Made by a program: the position numbers and the translations under genes
NCBI RefSeq assembly: GCF_002776525.5
Contig: NC_045436.1
Coordinates: 100,685,272-100,749,271 of the forward strand
Length of the DNA stretch: 64,000 nucleotides
Source: Piliocolobus tephrosceles
Lineage: Eukaryota > Chordata > Mammalia > Primates > Cercopithecidae
Reading direction: 5' to 3'
Notes under the pieces: generated by a model
What the model saw: the letters and a program-made list of their open reading frames with translations, nothing else
What the model was told of the DNA's origin: nothing
Databases searched by the model: none
Shown here: piece by piece, positions 1-12,600 of the stretch
How the letters are laid out: every line of letters starts with the position of its first letter
Numbering within the stretch: the stretch's first letter is position 1

Positions 1-571
1 GACACACTTGAAAAGTATATAGAGCTAACTTTATGTTTTTGAGTTATCTTTATTGAGGGCCCTCAATGAAGAAAATCTATCCATTGAGTCATAAAATAGG
101 TTTTCATAAATTGTAGCCAGGGAAAACTAAAGTCCAGAAAGGAAATTAGGAATTAAGACAAATAATATTCAGTCTTTAAGGCAACTAGAGAACCCATGGG
201 ATAGAATGCTTCAGTGCTCAAGAAGGCATGTTATTTTTTCAAAAGAGGCAGTATTTGATTTAGTTTTCCATTGTTAATTGTGTGAGCAACTGCATGAAAT
301 ACCAGTGAAATCTATTTCCCAGGTGCTTATGGGTCTAAGGAGCACTAAGGTTTGTGCTACTGGTTACAAAGCATATGCTTTCCATGAGTGTTAGGGTTGA
401 AAGGCCTTGGTGGTGCCTAAGCACTGTCTATCCATTGATGGTGTAGTCGGTAATAAAAAGCATGGGTTGTTGTAGGCCATCTGTAGCAGAGCTTGAATAT
501 GTCTTTAATTGGGACAATGAGAAATGTTGTACATGGGAATAAATGTACGAGTGAAAATTAGAACAACATAC
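1..571. other. TNIP3 intron towards the 3' exons
   Basis: I see no exon, repeat or RNA gene in this AT-rich stretch. Confidence 0.6.
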
Positions 572-622
572 CTGCTTTAATTGCTTTTCTAGTTTTTCTT
601 TCTCCATCTGACAAGCTTTTAT
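572..622 (-). CDS. TNIP3: TNIP3 exon, residues 252-268
   Basis: 51 nt, 17 codons, IKACQMEKEKLEKQLKQ. Acceptor tgtctttag, donor CAG|GTATGT. This is the last coding exon inside the window and closes the coiled coil. The following cysteine-rich C-terminal exon of ABIN-3 is not present in 1-571 and must lie beyond the left edge. Confidence 0.94.
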
Positions 623-3600
623 CTAAAGACAAAACAAAGGCATTTGTGAATCAAGACAAGTTCAAATCATTAGTTCCTAAGTCACTCTTGACCTACTCAA
701 GTGTGAGGCATTGACAGCAGTTATACCAACAAAAACAGCCACAGGTTGGTTTTTCCAGATATGCATTGATTCTATCTTTAAATTTCCAATTGAAGTTTGA
801 AAAATGTGATAGTTTTAAATTGCTATTCCAGTTTTTTGAGGCCATTACAATTCTGTTTTAGGTAGACCTATTTAGATACAGATACAGAAACAATTTTCAT
901 TGCTTACTGAATGACACTGGAATTGCCAAACTGACATTCAGAGGCTTCCATAATAAATTTTAGAAGTAATATATGCATTTAATCCATGTTAGAAACTGAT
1001 CTAAATTCTTTACATGCAATAACTCACTGAATTCTCCCAATCCCTCTATGTGATACTTAGTATTATCTCAATTTTATAGATGAGAACACTAAGACATAAG
1101 ATTCTGAGTAATTTGTTCAAAGTCACACTGCTATATTCCACGGCTTCTCACTACTTAAGGCCCAGCCTCATCTAGATGAATCACCTACCCTGGGTTCCCT
1201 TAACTTAAGACACACTTAGAGAAAGCTGGCTTTTCCTTGACTATTTCATTGTCATTCCTACACTCCATGTCCCACATTCCCATAAGGGATGGTCAAATAT
1301 CCCCTTCTGAATGATACCTTTCCAAGTCCCACTAATCAGAATTATTCTGTCCTCTTATGTAGTGTTGTACATTTACTGTGTGACTTTTTAGACCAATGTG
1401 TACTATTTACAGGCAATTCTTGCTGCTTGTGGTAGTCATATTCCATAAAGTCTTCATGGACACTGAGTTAGTGAATATTGAACCACTGCTCCTAGGAGAA
1501 TTGTTGGGTTAAGTTTCTGCTAGCCTCTTCTCACAACATTTGTGTCAATGAATCAATACATAACTTTGTTTCATATGTGTTTCTGATTAAAGACAACTTA
1601 TTTAATATGTATTGTTGATTGATTAACACTGAACTCATGGTCAAGAGTACTATAACATGCCTTAATGAAGCTTCTCTAACACACATTTTCTCTGTAAGGC
1701 ACATCACATCCTTTGTGTTTAGGAATCCTAGAGAGCATGTCAGCATATATGTGTGGGCCATTCTAAACCATGAAATCACCAACAAAAAGCACAAAAACGC
1801 AGCAAACATGGCACTAAATGGACCACAAAAAGAACACTATGAATATGTATATGTCAGGAAACAACTTTGCTGCTCTGCTCATATGTAAGGATGCATCACA
1901 AAACACCACAAGTATTGATTTGGGGATGACAAATGCATTTTAGTGAGTAGGAAAATTCACATATGCAGAATTGGTGATATGAGGATAGACTGCACATGTC
2001 TCTTTTACTATATTGTGAGTTATTTACTAGCAAGAACCAATTTTCGTTTTCTCACAGCATATAGCAGAATGCCTTGCAAAAAGAAAGCATCAAAATTAGA
2101 TTACAAGGGACTAAAAGTAGCATGCTAATTATACAACTGAATGAAACTATTAAACATGCCCCCTCTTCTAACAGACTAAAATAATTTATAAAATACCTCT
2201 GAGCCATGACTTGACTTGAGCTAAATGTTTTCTAAAGGGTATTTTGTTTTTTTCTTTTCTTTTTGAGACAGAATCCCACTCTGCTGCCCAGACTGGAATG
2301 CAGTGGCCCAATCTCAGCTCACTGCAACCTCTGCCTCCTGGGTTCAAGTGATTATCCTGCCTCAGCCTCGTGAGTAGCTGGGATTACAGACACGTACCAC
2401 CATGCCCAGCTAATTTTTGTGTTTTTAGTAGAGATGAGGTTTCACCATGTTGGCCAGGCTGGTCTCAAACTCCTGATCTCCAGTGATCTGCCTGCCTTGG
2501 CCTCCCAAAGTGCTGGGATTACAGGTGTGAGCCACTGCGCCCGGCCTGTTTTTTGCTTCTTTCACTTACCATTGAGAACAACTTAGTGAAGTCATAAGGT
2601 AGGTTTCATTATCTGTATTTTACAGGCAGGTATACTAAAAGAGGTTAGATAACTTATTTTTTAGAGAGAGGTTTTAGAGTCATAAGAAACATTTTAGAGA
2701 TGATCGAGTTCAACTTTATCATTGTACAGATGAAGAAAAGGAAGCATAGAAAAGTTAAATAACTTATTCAAGGTTACCACCAATGGAAGAGCAGGCAGGA
2801 ACGCCAAGCCTTTTTTGCCCTAAATTCCTCTTATTTCTAAGTACCCTAAGCATCTTTCACTTTACCACATTACTTATTTTACCACTGACACCGGCCTAAC
2901 GCATCTTAGTGACAGAATGAATACATTCTGGGAAGAAAGCAACTCAGAATGCCAGAACGATTTGACCTGAACATTCCTCTAAAAGTCCACTTGTCCACTT
3001 GGACAACAAATAATATGTTATTCAACTAAGGTAATGTCAGGAAGTGTCAGTTCTTTTTTTTTTTTTTTGAGACGGAGTCTCGCTCTGTCGCCCAGGCTGG
3101 AGTGCAGTGATGCAGTCCCCACTCATTGCAAGCTCCGCCTTCCGGGTTCACACCATTCTCCTGCCTCAGCCTCCCGAGTAGCTGGGACTACAGGTGCCCG
3201 CCACCACGCCTGGCTAATTTTTTGTATTTTTGGTAGAGACGGGGTTTCGCCATGTTCAGCAGGATGGTCTGGATCTCCTGACCTCGTGATCCGCCCGCCT
3301 CGGCCTCCCAAAGTGCTGGGATTACAGGCGTGAGCCACCGGGCCCAGCCGTCAGCTCTTTTTTAAATATGGTAGCATTTAATCTGCTGTTAATACATTTA
3401 ACATAGATCATCAAACCATCTACTTCATCTCTGTAAATTCTATCATTCTCCTACTGAGTAAATGAGACTTTAAAAAAAAGGATTGGGCTTTCATTATTTT
3501 AAAGAAAAAATTTCATAGCTTTAAGCTATCACTTTAGATATGATTAAGATTTTCCTTTAGGTTCTAGGCACAATTATACCATACTGCATTTAGAAAATAC

Positions 3601-6600
3601 ATTTATTTTGTTGATACCAATCAAGTTTACAGGTGACACAGGAAAGGACTTGTGGATTATAGTATATAACGTTAAGTAGATAGATGTACATTCCTGACCA
3701 GACTAAAAGTTCTGTAATGGCAAGGACATTGCCAGTCTATCACCAATCTTAATATAGTAGAATAAACAAAATTATATAATTATATATTGATATATAATTT
3801 ATCATATAAAAATAAATAATTTATTAAAAATTGTTTTAAAATTAAAATTGTTTCACTTGCTGTTGTACTGGCAGCAAATTTTACAATTGCTTTAAAAAAC
3901 AAATTATTTTTTGTTCTAAAACTGTTTTACTGGCAGCAAGTAAAACAGTTTGTGCAGAGACAACTTGAAAGAAATTAGGCTAGCTAGGCATATAAGAAAC
4001 AAATTAAAAGAATAAAAATACAAAAGATTAACTGGGCATGGTGGTGCATGCCTGTAGTCCCAGCTACTTGGGAGGCTGAGGCAGGAGAATCGCCTGAACC
4101 TGGGAGGTGGAGGTTGCGGTGAGCTGAGATCACGCCGTTGCACTCCAGCCTGGGCAACAAGAGCAAAACACCGTCTCAAAAAACAAAAAAGCATATATAT
4201 TCTCTCTCTTTTTTTTTTTTTTTTTTTTACCAAGAGTAATGAGAACATTGTCTTGTCTATTGTTACATGAATTATTAGGTTGCCTGAATTACTTTCATAA
4301 AATTATTTGATTTTTTTTACTACTATTTTATTTTTTCTAATTTCTTACAGAGAAAATGGTTCTGCAAAAACATTTTTTTCCATGTAAAATTAGGAATTTC
4401 AAGTTAATCTTTAAAAAATCAGAGATAAAATTAAATTTAATTCACAATCCACTTTGTATTTGGAAGAAAATGACTGTTTAAAATGTTTTTATGACTAAGA
4501 ATCTTGAAGCTAAGAGCTGCCACAGCATTGCCATAACAATTTTCTATTTATTTAAAAGTATTGCAATATTTTACAAATAAAAATGATGCAGTTTGTTTTA
4601 TTTTTTAAGGCAAAATTATGTTAGCTACAGTTTTCTTCATTAACATCACTATTTTACCCATCATGGCAACTTCCTGAATCTACTTTAATATATTCAATTA
4701 CACTTAATTTTAGTATGCTTACATTTAATATATTCTATTTTAATAAACCGGTGACCATTATCTGGCTTCCTTGAAAGTACTCCAGTTACATTACATCTGG
4801 GAACCACTGAACAAAATCCTCAGTCTCACATATAAATGGCATTTAGAAATATGTATGTTTTTGGCAGACAGGAGCATTCCAACATAGCCCTTCAAAGAAA
4901 CTGACAAGAATTTTGAAAACCACTTCACTTTATTTGAGTACTAGGTAGTTCAACTCTCATTCTACCAGGATAAATATTATGAGAAAAAGATCAAAAGGAC
5001 TGTATTTTATATAAAAAAAAAAACTTTGGAATCCAATTTCTTGGGCCATTCCTTAATATACTTAAGTTAAAAGAAATTTCCAGTTATTTTCATCTCTTTA
5101 CAAGATTGTTTAAGAATGACTTCATCCCAACTGCTGACCTTTCAAAAAAATTCAATGGCAATTAACAGAAGTCAAAAAGTCTTGAATTTTTTAAATGAAA
5201 AAAAATACATACATGCTGGCAAAGATTATTTTGTTTTGACTTGTACCTGGGAATTCAGCCTGTTCAACTGGGATTGGGAAGTTTCATTAATTTGCTGTAG
5301 CTCCTCCTTCTCTTGATTAAGTCTCTCTCGATCTGATCGTTCCTTTTTGAAGTCTTCTTCGTATATTTGCACCTAAGAAATATTAACTTGCTGTTACTGT
5401 TAGCTTCCTTTTCTCTTAAGCCATTTAAATGACTTTATGTTAAATGACTGCTGCCTACTCCATTATTGTAAAGAACCCTCCCAACTAGTGTTCAGTGTCA
5501 CTGTGTCGGAGCAAGTCATCCATCCCTAACACAAGGACTTTGATGTATGAATACTGCTTGAACTTCTAAAAGACAGTTTACTGAAAATAGCTGTTAAGTG
5601 TCACTAAATACTGACATGCCCAAGTTTCCAGACATAATGCATAAGCTGAATGCAACAGAGAAACAAAACCCTTACATATGTGGAAAAGCAAAGCATGATT
5701 GTTAAAAGATATTCACAAATTTTCCCTTTATAAGTTATTTTGGGTGTGTATCATAAATAATAGTAATATTTGAGTGGAACACCTCTTGAGAGGCACTCCA
5801 AATATTCCAGAAAAGTGACCAAACTAAAAACAAAAACAGGTTTAAATATTGTTATTGTTTTCAACTGACAGTGTTGACTGAGGGCTAGGAGACTGGCATA
5901 TAAAGCTATGAAAACAAATGAAACTTAAGGAATGAAGCAAAACCATTTCTCTAAGACTCTGATTTAAATTACTACTTATATTGGAACCTAGTAGCTAAAT
6001 TTTTATCTATTAAAACTACTGCACGTTACACTTTCATCACTAACAGTGCAACAAACTTTAACTAATGGTTTATCAATTTTATTGTTCTAAGTCGACAGCA
6101 ATAGAACAAAATATGCAAGGGAAGAAATTAAACATTTTGTATACATCTACATGCAGATACACATATTAAATTTTTAAGTCTTTATTCACTAGAAGTACTG
6201 AAGGGAAACTATATCCAGCCACACTGACATTTTGATCATTTTTTTGGTTGAGAACTGACATTCATTTCCAGAGACAGTTAAACTAATGCTCTGTAAACAG
6301 TCACCAGAGGCATTTTAAATGAGAGGAGCCCATTTAATTAGAATTAAACACTGGCAACGTCATCACTTTAGTCAGGTAGGGGCCAAGATTCCCACTCAGT
6401 TTCTTTGTGCATTTAAACCCTTTAGTGTTTCACATGGCACTTGGTGATGTAACGATTGTGGGTGCCTGATTACAAACATGCACAGTTAAAATATTTATGG
6501 AGAAAGTCAGCAGTAGAGACACTGCAAAACTATGGAGATGGATTTTGGTCTTCCCACAGGGATTATGAAAAAAGAATATCTGTCACTGTAAGAAATATGA

Positions 6601-9600
6601 ACCAAACCATTATTATAAACTTTATGTGTAAAAGTGACTCTTGCATGTCATGTACCTTATATGCAAGTTCCAAAGATGTCAAGTGTTTGAACACAAGCAG
6701 TACTTTTGGTTTCTGAAGAAACCCTGGCTAGCACCAACAGTACTCTAGGGGTTGAGAATTTGACAGAGCTTTGAGACTGTGCATATTACCCTTATTCTCT
6801 TCATGAGTTTATTTTTCAGCTATGTATTTTACCCTGAATGTAATGAAGCAGATTATTCAAGTAAAATTGACAGAAGAGAAAATCCAACTTTACCATCATA
6901 TGCTATAAAATTTTTAGATCTATTCACAGATAGGCTATTTCATATGAAGCAATAACAGTAAAACAAATAACAGCAATAATAACACAATTGCTCGATTTTT
7001 CCATGTATTGCAATAAAAATCTTTGTAATTAGTACTCACTCAGGGCAAAAGCAGTCAGTAAATCATACCCAGGGGCATCAGAAAAATGATGCTTTCCAGC
7101 CCTTTGTTCTATGGCACCCTGTCTCCCATTGCTAATAAGTTACTGACAATGTGTGCTTCAGGGATTGAGGTTCCTTGATGTATCCTATATTTATCACTAT
7201 TGCCATGAACCATTCCAGATTTTTCTCTACATTAGTTTATTTAACCTCTCACGTAAAAAGAGACATGATATGCATGGTCGGCCCCTCAGCTAAGTGAATT
7301 CCAGCAGATTGAGTAAGTTTAGACACAAGCAGTTTAACCAGTGCAGTATCTCCTCTGCACTATGCTGCCAATAGATACATGCAGAAGTTGTAGAGAGTGC
7401 ATCCTTAATCTTGCTGTCCACTTGGCAATAGTGAGTGAGGTTAGGGGAGTGGAGAGGAGAATGCTATTGTGCATCAGTGAATTGCTAAGTGGTGCGGGAC
7501 TAGCTGAGCAGACCTGGTTTCAGTGATTATTATAAATACAAAGTATTCTCTTTAAAACTGCTCTTATTGTGCAAAGGCCTAGAGGCTAGCAACTACATAA
7601 TGATCACTCAGCTGCTTCGGTTTTCTGAAAAGATCCAGAGTTGGGATTAATAGTGTTCTTAAAATAAGCCATGTGGCTGGGTGTGGTGGCTCACGCCTGT
7701 AATCCCAACACTTTGGGAGGCTGAGGCAGGTGGATCGCGAGGTCAGGAGTTTGAGACCAGCCTGGACAACATGGTGAAACTCCATCTCTACTAAAAATAC
7801 AAAAAATTAGCCAGGCATGGCGGCGTGTGCCTGTAGTCCCAGCTACTGGGGAGGCTGAGGCAGGAGAATTGTTTGAAATGGGGAGGCAGAAGTTGCAGTG
7901 AGCTGAGATCACGCCACTGCACTCCAGCCTGGGCGACAATGGGAGACTCCATCTCAAAAACAAAATCAAAAACAAAAACCATGTCTACATGAAACTCTCC
8001 ACCCCCAGTGCTAATACAACCTCACCCAAGGTTAACTGGCATGCCCCTCTTTTAACTGTGTGATCGGGTAAGCCATTTAATCCATCTGAAACTCAGTTCC
8101 CTATATTCTAAATGGTGGGACTGAACTAGCTGATCTATATTCTTCCTATCAAGCTTGAAAATTAGATAATTCTACTTAAAATAAATGCAAAAACCTTTGA
8201 CATATTTCTAGCAGCAAGACATCTAAAAATGCCCAAAGAAGCATGAACAATGGGCAGTATGTTCTCCACAGGATCATGCCACTTCCAGCTTCTCACCTGC
8301 TGCTTCAGAACTTCCATTTCTGTTCTCATCTCCTCATGGCAAAATTCCACTCGAGACTTCCTCAGACAGTCCTCAGAAAATGAACACTTGAAATTCAAGG
8401 CATCCTGAAGAACCTATGTAATAAGATAAGTACACTGTTGATCTAAGATTTACCACATGGAATGAATTCTTTTATAATTGTTACAATCATCTCAAATGCA
8501 CCCACAAATATGCATTTCATGTTTAACGCTGCTGACATAACCGAGAAACTTTCTTCTTTCTGATTTTCTCATATATGTATTTTTTTTCCAGAATCTCTGT
8601 CTTTTCTACATGATGATGCTTATGTTAATCGATCCTCATTATTATTTAGGCTTTGATGTTGGACCCTCCTCCTCCACCTAGCCAACTATGAAAACAAAAT
8701 CTGTATCTATAGACTTTCTCCAGATTCTCTGCTTCAGTCAAATGTATACCCTATCAATGATGCTCAGACATTAGGGAACATCAGAGGTAGCAGACACGCC
8801 CATCCCTTGGTACTGACTCCCAGAGATTATGAATCAGTAGGCTGGAGGGTATAGTTTCAGAATTTGCATTTCTCAGAAGCTGGTGCTGCTGGTCCCAGGT
8901 AATGTTTTGAGTAATATTCTGCTATATAACTATGGCATGACCTCAACAGGAGAAAGGGAAATCCACAGAAATGAGAGCCCATGAAGATTCAGTATCTGTT
9001 AGCTCTGTTGTGCTACTCTTCTGCCCTGGCCTAGCCACAGTCCTATTTGTTTTCTGTTAAAACATTCATTAACTCACTACCGAGTGGAGACAGTGCCCTG
9101 CTTTCTTGACATCCAGTATAAGTTGATGCTTTTAGCATGGCATGAGGAGAGGAAAGAAATGCCTATATTCACTAGAAAGATGATCGTCCTTAGTCCTTAG
9201 TCATTAGCTCATCATGATCACATCATTACATTATTTTTGGTAACATCATATGAAAGACATTGCCTCTATTTTGAAGACCTTTGGTTCATGATAAGTTCAA
9301 CAAAAATGACTTCCAAATATTGTGGCAGAACACTTCTCATCCTGGTGTGGCCTCAGAGACCACAAAATGACTACTTGCTCATTATCAAATGAGTCCTCTG
9401 TACAAATAGAAAAGGTTCATTTTCAGAGATCTAAGAATAATTTGCTTCTGTATTTCTTTAGTAACTTCAACAGTGTCTATTTGGTGATATTAGTGGTAAC
9501 TAACTCCACTGCATTAGTATATGATATGGTCACAAAGGTAGGAAAAGACAAGCAAATGTATGGTTTTGAGTATGTGGACAGACTGGGAATTTCCTAATAG

Positions 9601-12600
9601 AATGTCTTAGAATATACGGATACTGTCTCGCCTGATATGAGTATCATTTTTTTCAGGAAGTTGTAAGAGAAAAAAAGAGCTTTCTTCATCCTTTGGGGAG
9701 AATTTACAGAAACCACAAAAGTAGCTTAATAATTTATGTTTTGTGAGGATTTGTGTTAAGCTCTAGGAAGTGTCAGAATAGTTCATTTTTTCTTCAACTG
9801 GTGAACAGTAGTAGAGAGAATCTAGGGTGGGGTGGGCCAAATGGATTATGGCAATTGAATATGCTAGTTCCTTATCCTACACCTGGGAATAGACTACTTT
9901 TGTAGATCTTGTTATTTGCATTTTCTGATCTATTTTTCATGCTATTTGGGATCCTAGAAATTTTGTAAATGAGTCATAAATGAAAGATGAGTCTAATAGA
10001 TATTTATTCCATTTTGGGTTTTCCCAACTTCCTTAAACAAACACCTATAACCTATTCTAGAATATTTACAATTAGTACAGATATTCTAAACAGATCTACC
10101 AAGATGTTAGACAAATCAACTTTGCCCATGGGTGGCACAAGCTGAGTAACCTTAGGTAATTGTTTTCACTTTGGTTAAACATCTGGCTTCCCTTTAGGAG
10201 CCTGATAAAAACAAACTTCCAGGTATTTTCTTCAAAGCAAATAAACTGAATTGAATACACACAATTGTGTGAACTTCTGAAAACAGTATGTTAATTACTA
10301 AGCTGACATATTACACATTTTTGCTGAGTCAATATGGGTCAGCAGGTATTCAGCTTGTACATAGAGGGTAGGCTCTGGATTCCATGCTGTGATGGATGGT
10401 GTGCACAATCAGCTACCAAAAACAACATTTTGAGTAACTTCTGTTTATCACATTGGTAAGAAGGAAAAGAAAAATATTCATTGTAAAATAGAAGAATAAT
10501 AATATCTTACATTAGGTACCAATACCCATCTTAAATAAGACAAAAATCTACTGTCATAACTCATCACTTTATATCTATACTTTCAAGGGACAGCTTAAAC
10601 TATAGATGTGGGATGAAATCTTTTCTGGCTTTAAGCATTCTTTTATTTTTTCCTCACTACCCATAAGTAATGTATTATGCCTGTTAAAGCATGAATTCTA
10701 GGTCCAGTATTGTCTACCAAACATATTATATACTAGCTAATTAAATTCATCCATTCACTCATCCAATAAATATTTAAGATCTTACTCTGAGCAAGGTCCT
10801 GTTCTAGGTATTCAAGATAAAGCAGCGAAAAAAAACAGAAAAAATTCAGAACCACATTATGACATTGCCTGAGTCCCTCCGTCCCTAAAATACTCGTTAA
10901 AATGATATTTTACAAATGCATTGTTATAAAGATGGATACATAATATATGAAAATGTGTTTTCACCTCAAAAGTTTATTTTTTCTTCTAATTTTAAGAGAA
11001 ATTAAACATAAACATACTTATGGGCCCCTATAAGTACTACAGGCCTGGACACTGTGCCTCCGGTGCCCAATGGAGGAGTTGGCACGAAAATCCTACCCTC
11101 ATGGAGTTTACAACCAAGATTAGTAGCTAGAAAACAAATAAAGTCATATAAGTTAGACTATATATACATATATATGTATATTAGATAGTAATAAATTCCA
11201 AGGAAAATTTAAACCAGGAAAGACCAGTAGTATAGTATGTAATTTTAATTAGGATAACCAGAAAAGTCATCTTTGAGAGGTGACATTTGCATAAAGATCT
11301 GATTTTACTCAAATTATTTTTTCTCATTGAGATTTTATAATTATAAAATCATAAAATTTTAAAATGTAAAATTTCATGTAGAATTATTAAATTGTATTAT
11401 CACTGGAATGATGAAAAATTATATTTTTCTAACTTTAAACAATTTTCTGTGAGCTACAAATATGGATACACAAACATGAAGAGTGCATATGGACCTGAGC
11501 AAAAATACAGCATTCTTGGCTGTGTTAATATCTACAAGGTTTATATCTTTGTATCTACATTTAGGGGAATAAACGAGACAATGTAAGAAAGGTTGTAATA
11601 TGGTATCAAAAATGGGAGGATTTTAAATATAATATCAATTGTTTATAGTTCCTCTAATGCATTTGTGCAACATTTTCTGGAAGAGAACAAAAGAGAAAAG
11701 ATAGATTTTTGCCTTGCATTTGTATGTCTGAGCATGGTTTTTCTCTCTTAGAGGATAAAGTATATTGTTTATGAAGTTCATCCTCACTTTCCAATTTTCT
11801 CCTGAAGAATAACTTGTCCCACAAACAGATCTACTACAGGATCACATTTTCAAAGCATCCTATCAACTATGCAGGCACACACTTAATTATCTGAGGATCT
11901 TTAAATGACATCTCTGAACACTAGTTAACTAGAACCATGGGCATGTGGTCCAAAATACAGGGGTTGAGCATCTGTTTCAAGTCCAATCACCTACTCTTGT
12001 TTCAGAAGACAATTTCTGTTCTTTTATCAGGAAATATCTAGTTGAGAGATGCATATCTCAACTCAACCATGTGCTATAGCGTTCCTATGTTCCACATATG
12101 GGTTGGCTCTTGGAAAAGTCAACAGTATAGGATTATTTTTCCTGAACTATTTAGCGACCCATTCCTCCAAAATATGAACCAACTAGTCCATAAAACAACA
12201 CACACACACCCCACTGCACGCACATGCGCACACCTTTCCTCTCCCTGACTTTAAAGTAGGTTTTAGGCTTGCACTTGAGAGAGCTACCATCTCAGCCTTG
12301 GATTCGGCATTTAGCATGCTTCCTTAGAGTGTGTTTCACACCCAACTCCATAGTGATCATTTTAAAGAGCAGTTTGTTTCCTGAGGAAGCTTTTGTGGTT
12401 GACCAAGAGATACGTTATTGTTCGCAAACACCCACTTGCTTTATGTGGTTCTTCAAACTAAGAAACGTTCTTACTGTCTCTATAATTCTTCCTCATTTCT
12501 CTTTTTCATGATGAATCTTTGTAGGGACAAAAATTCCCTAAAACCTCCTTAGCCAAGTATGGCTGAAAGCTGCAGCTAGGAGTGATTTATAAAATCACAG

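Larger units (their letters stand above)
623..5246. other. TNIP3 intron, repeat content
   Basis: Holds MIR pieces near 985-1165 and 2690-2800, Alus at 2246, 3053 and 4011, a T-run at 4208-4229, and otherwise AT-rich sequence without recognisable features (about 1170-2240 and 4230-5240). Confidence 0.7.

Noticed and set aside
3034..3333. 99-codon open frame with LSPRLECSDAV-type sequence
   Set aside because: Classic Alu antisense translation. The same applies to frames at 7691-7975, 26398-26607, 29108-29296 and 54318-54641.
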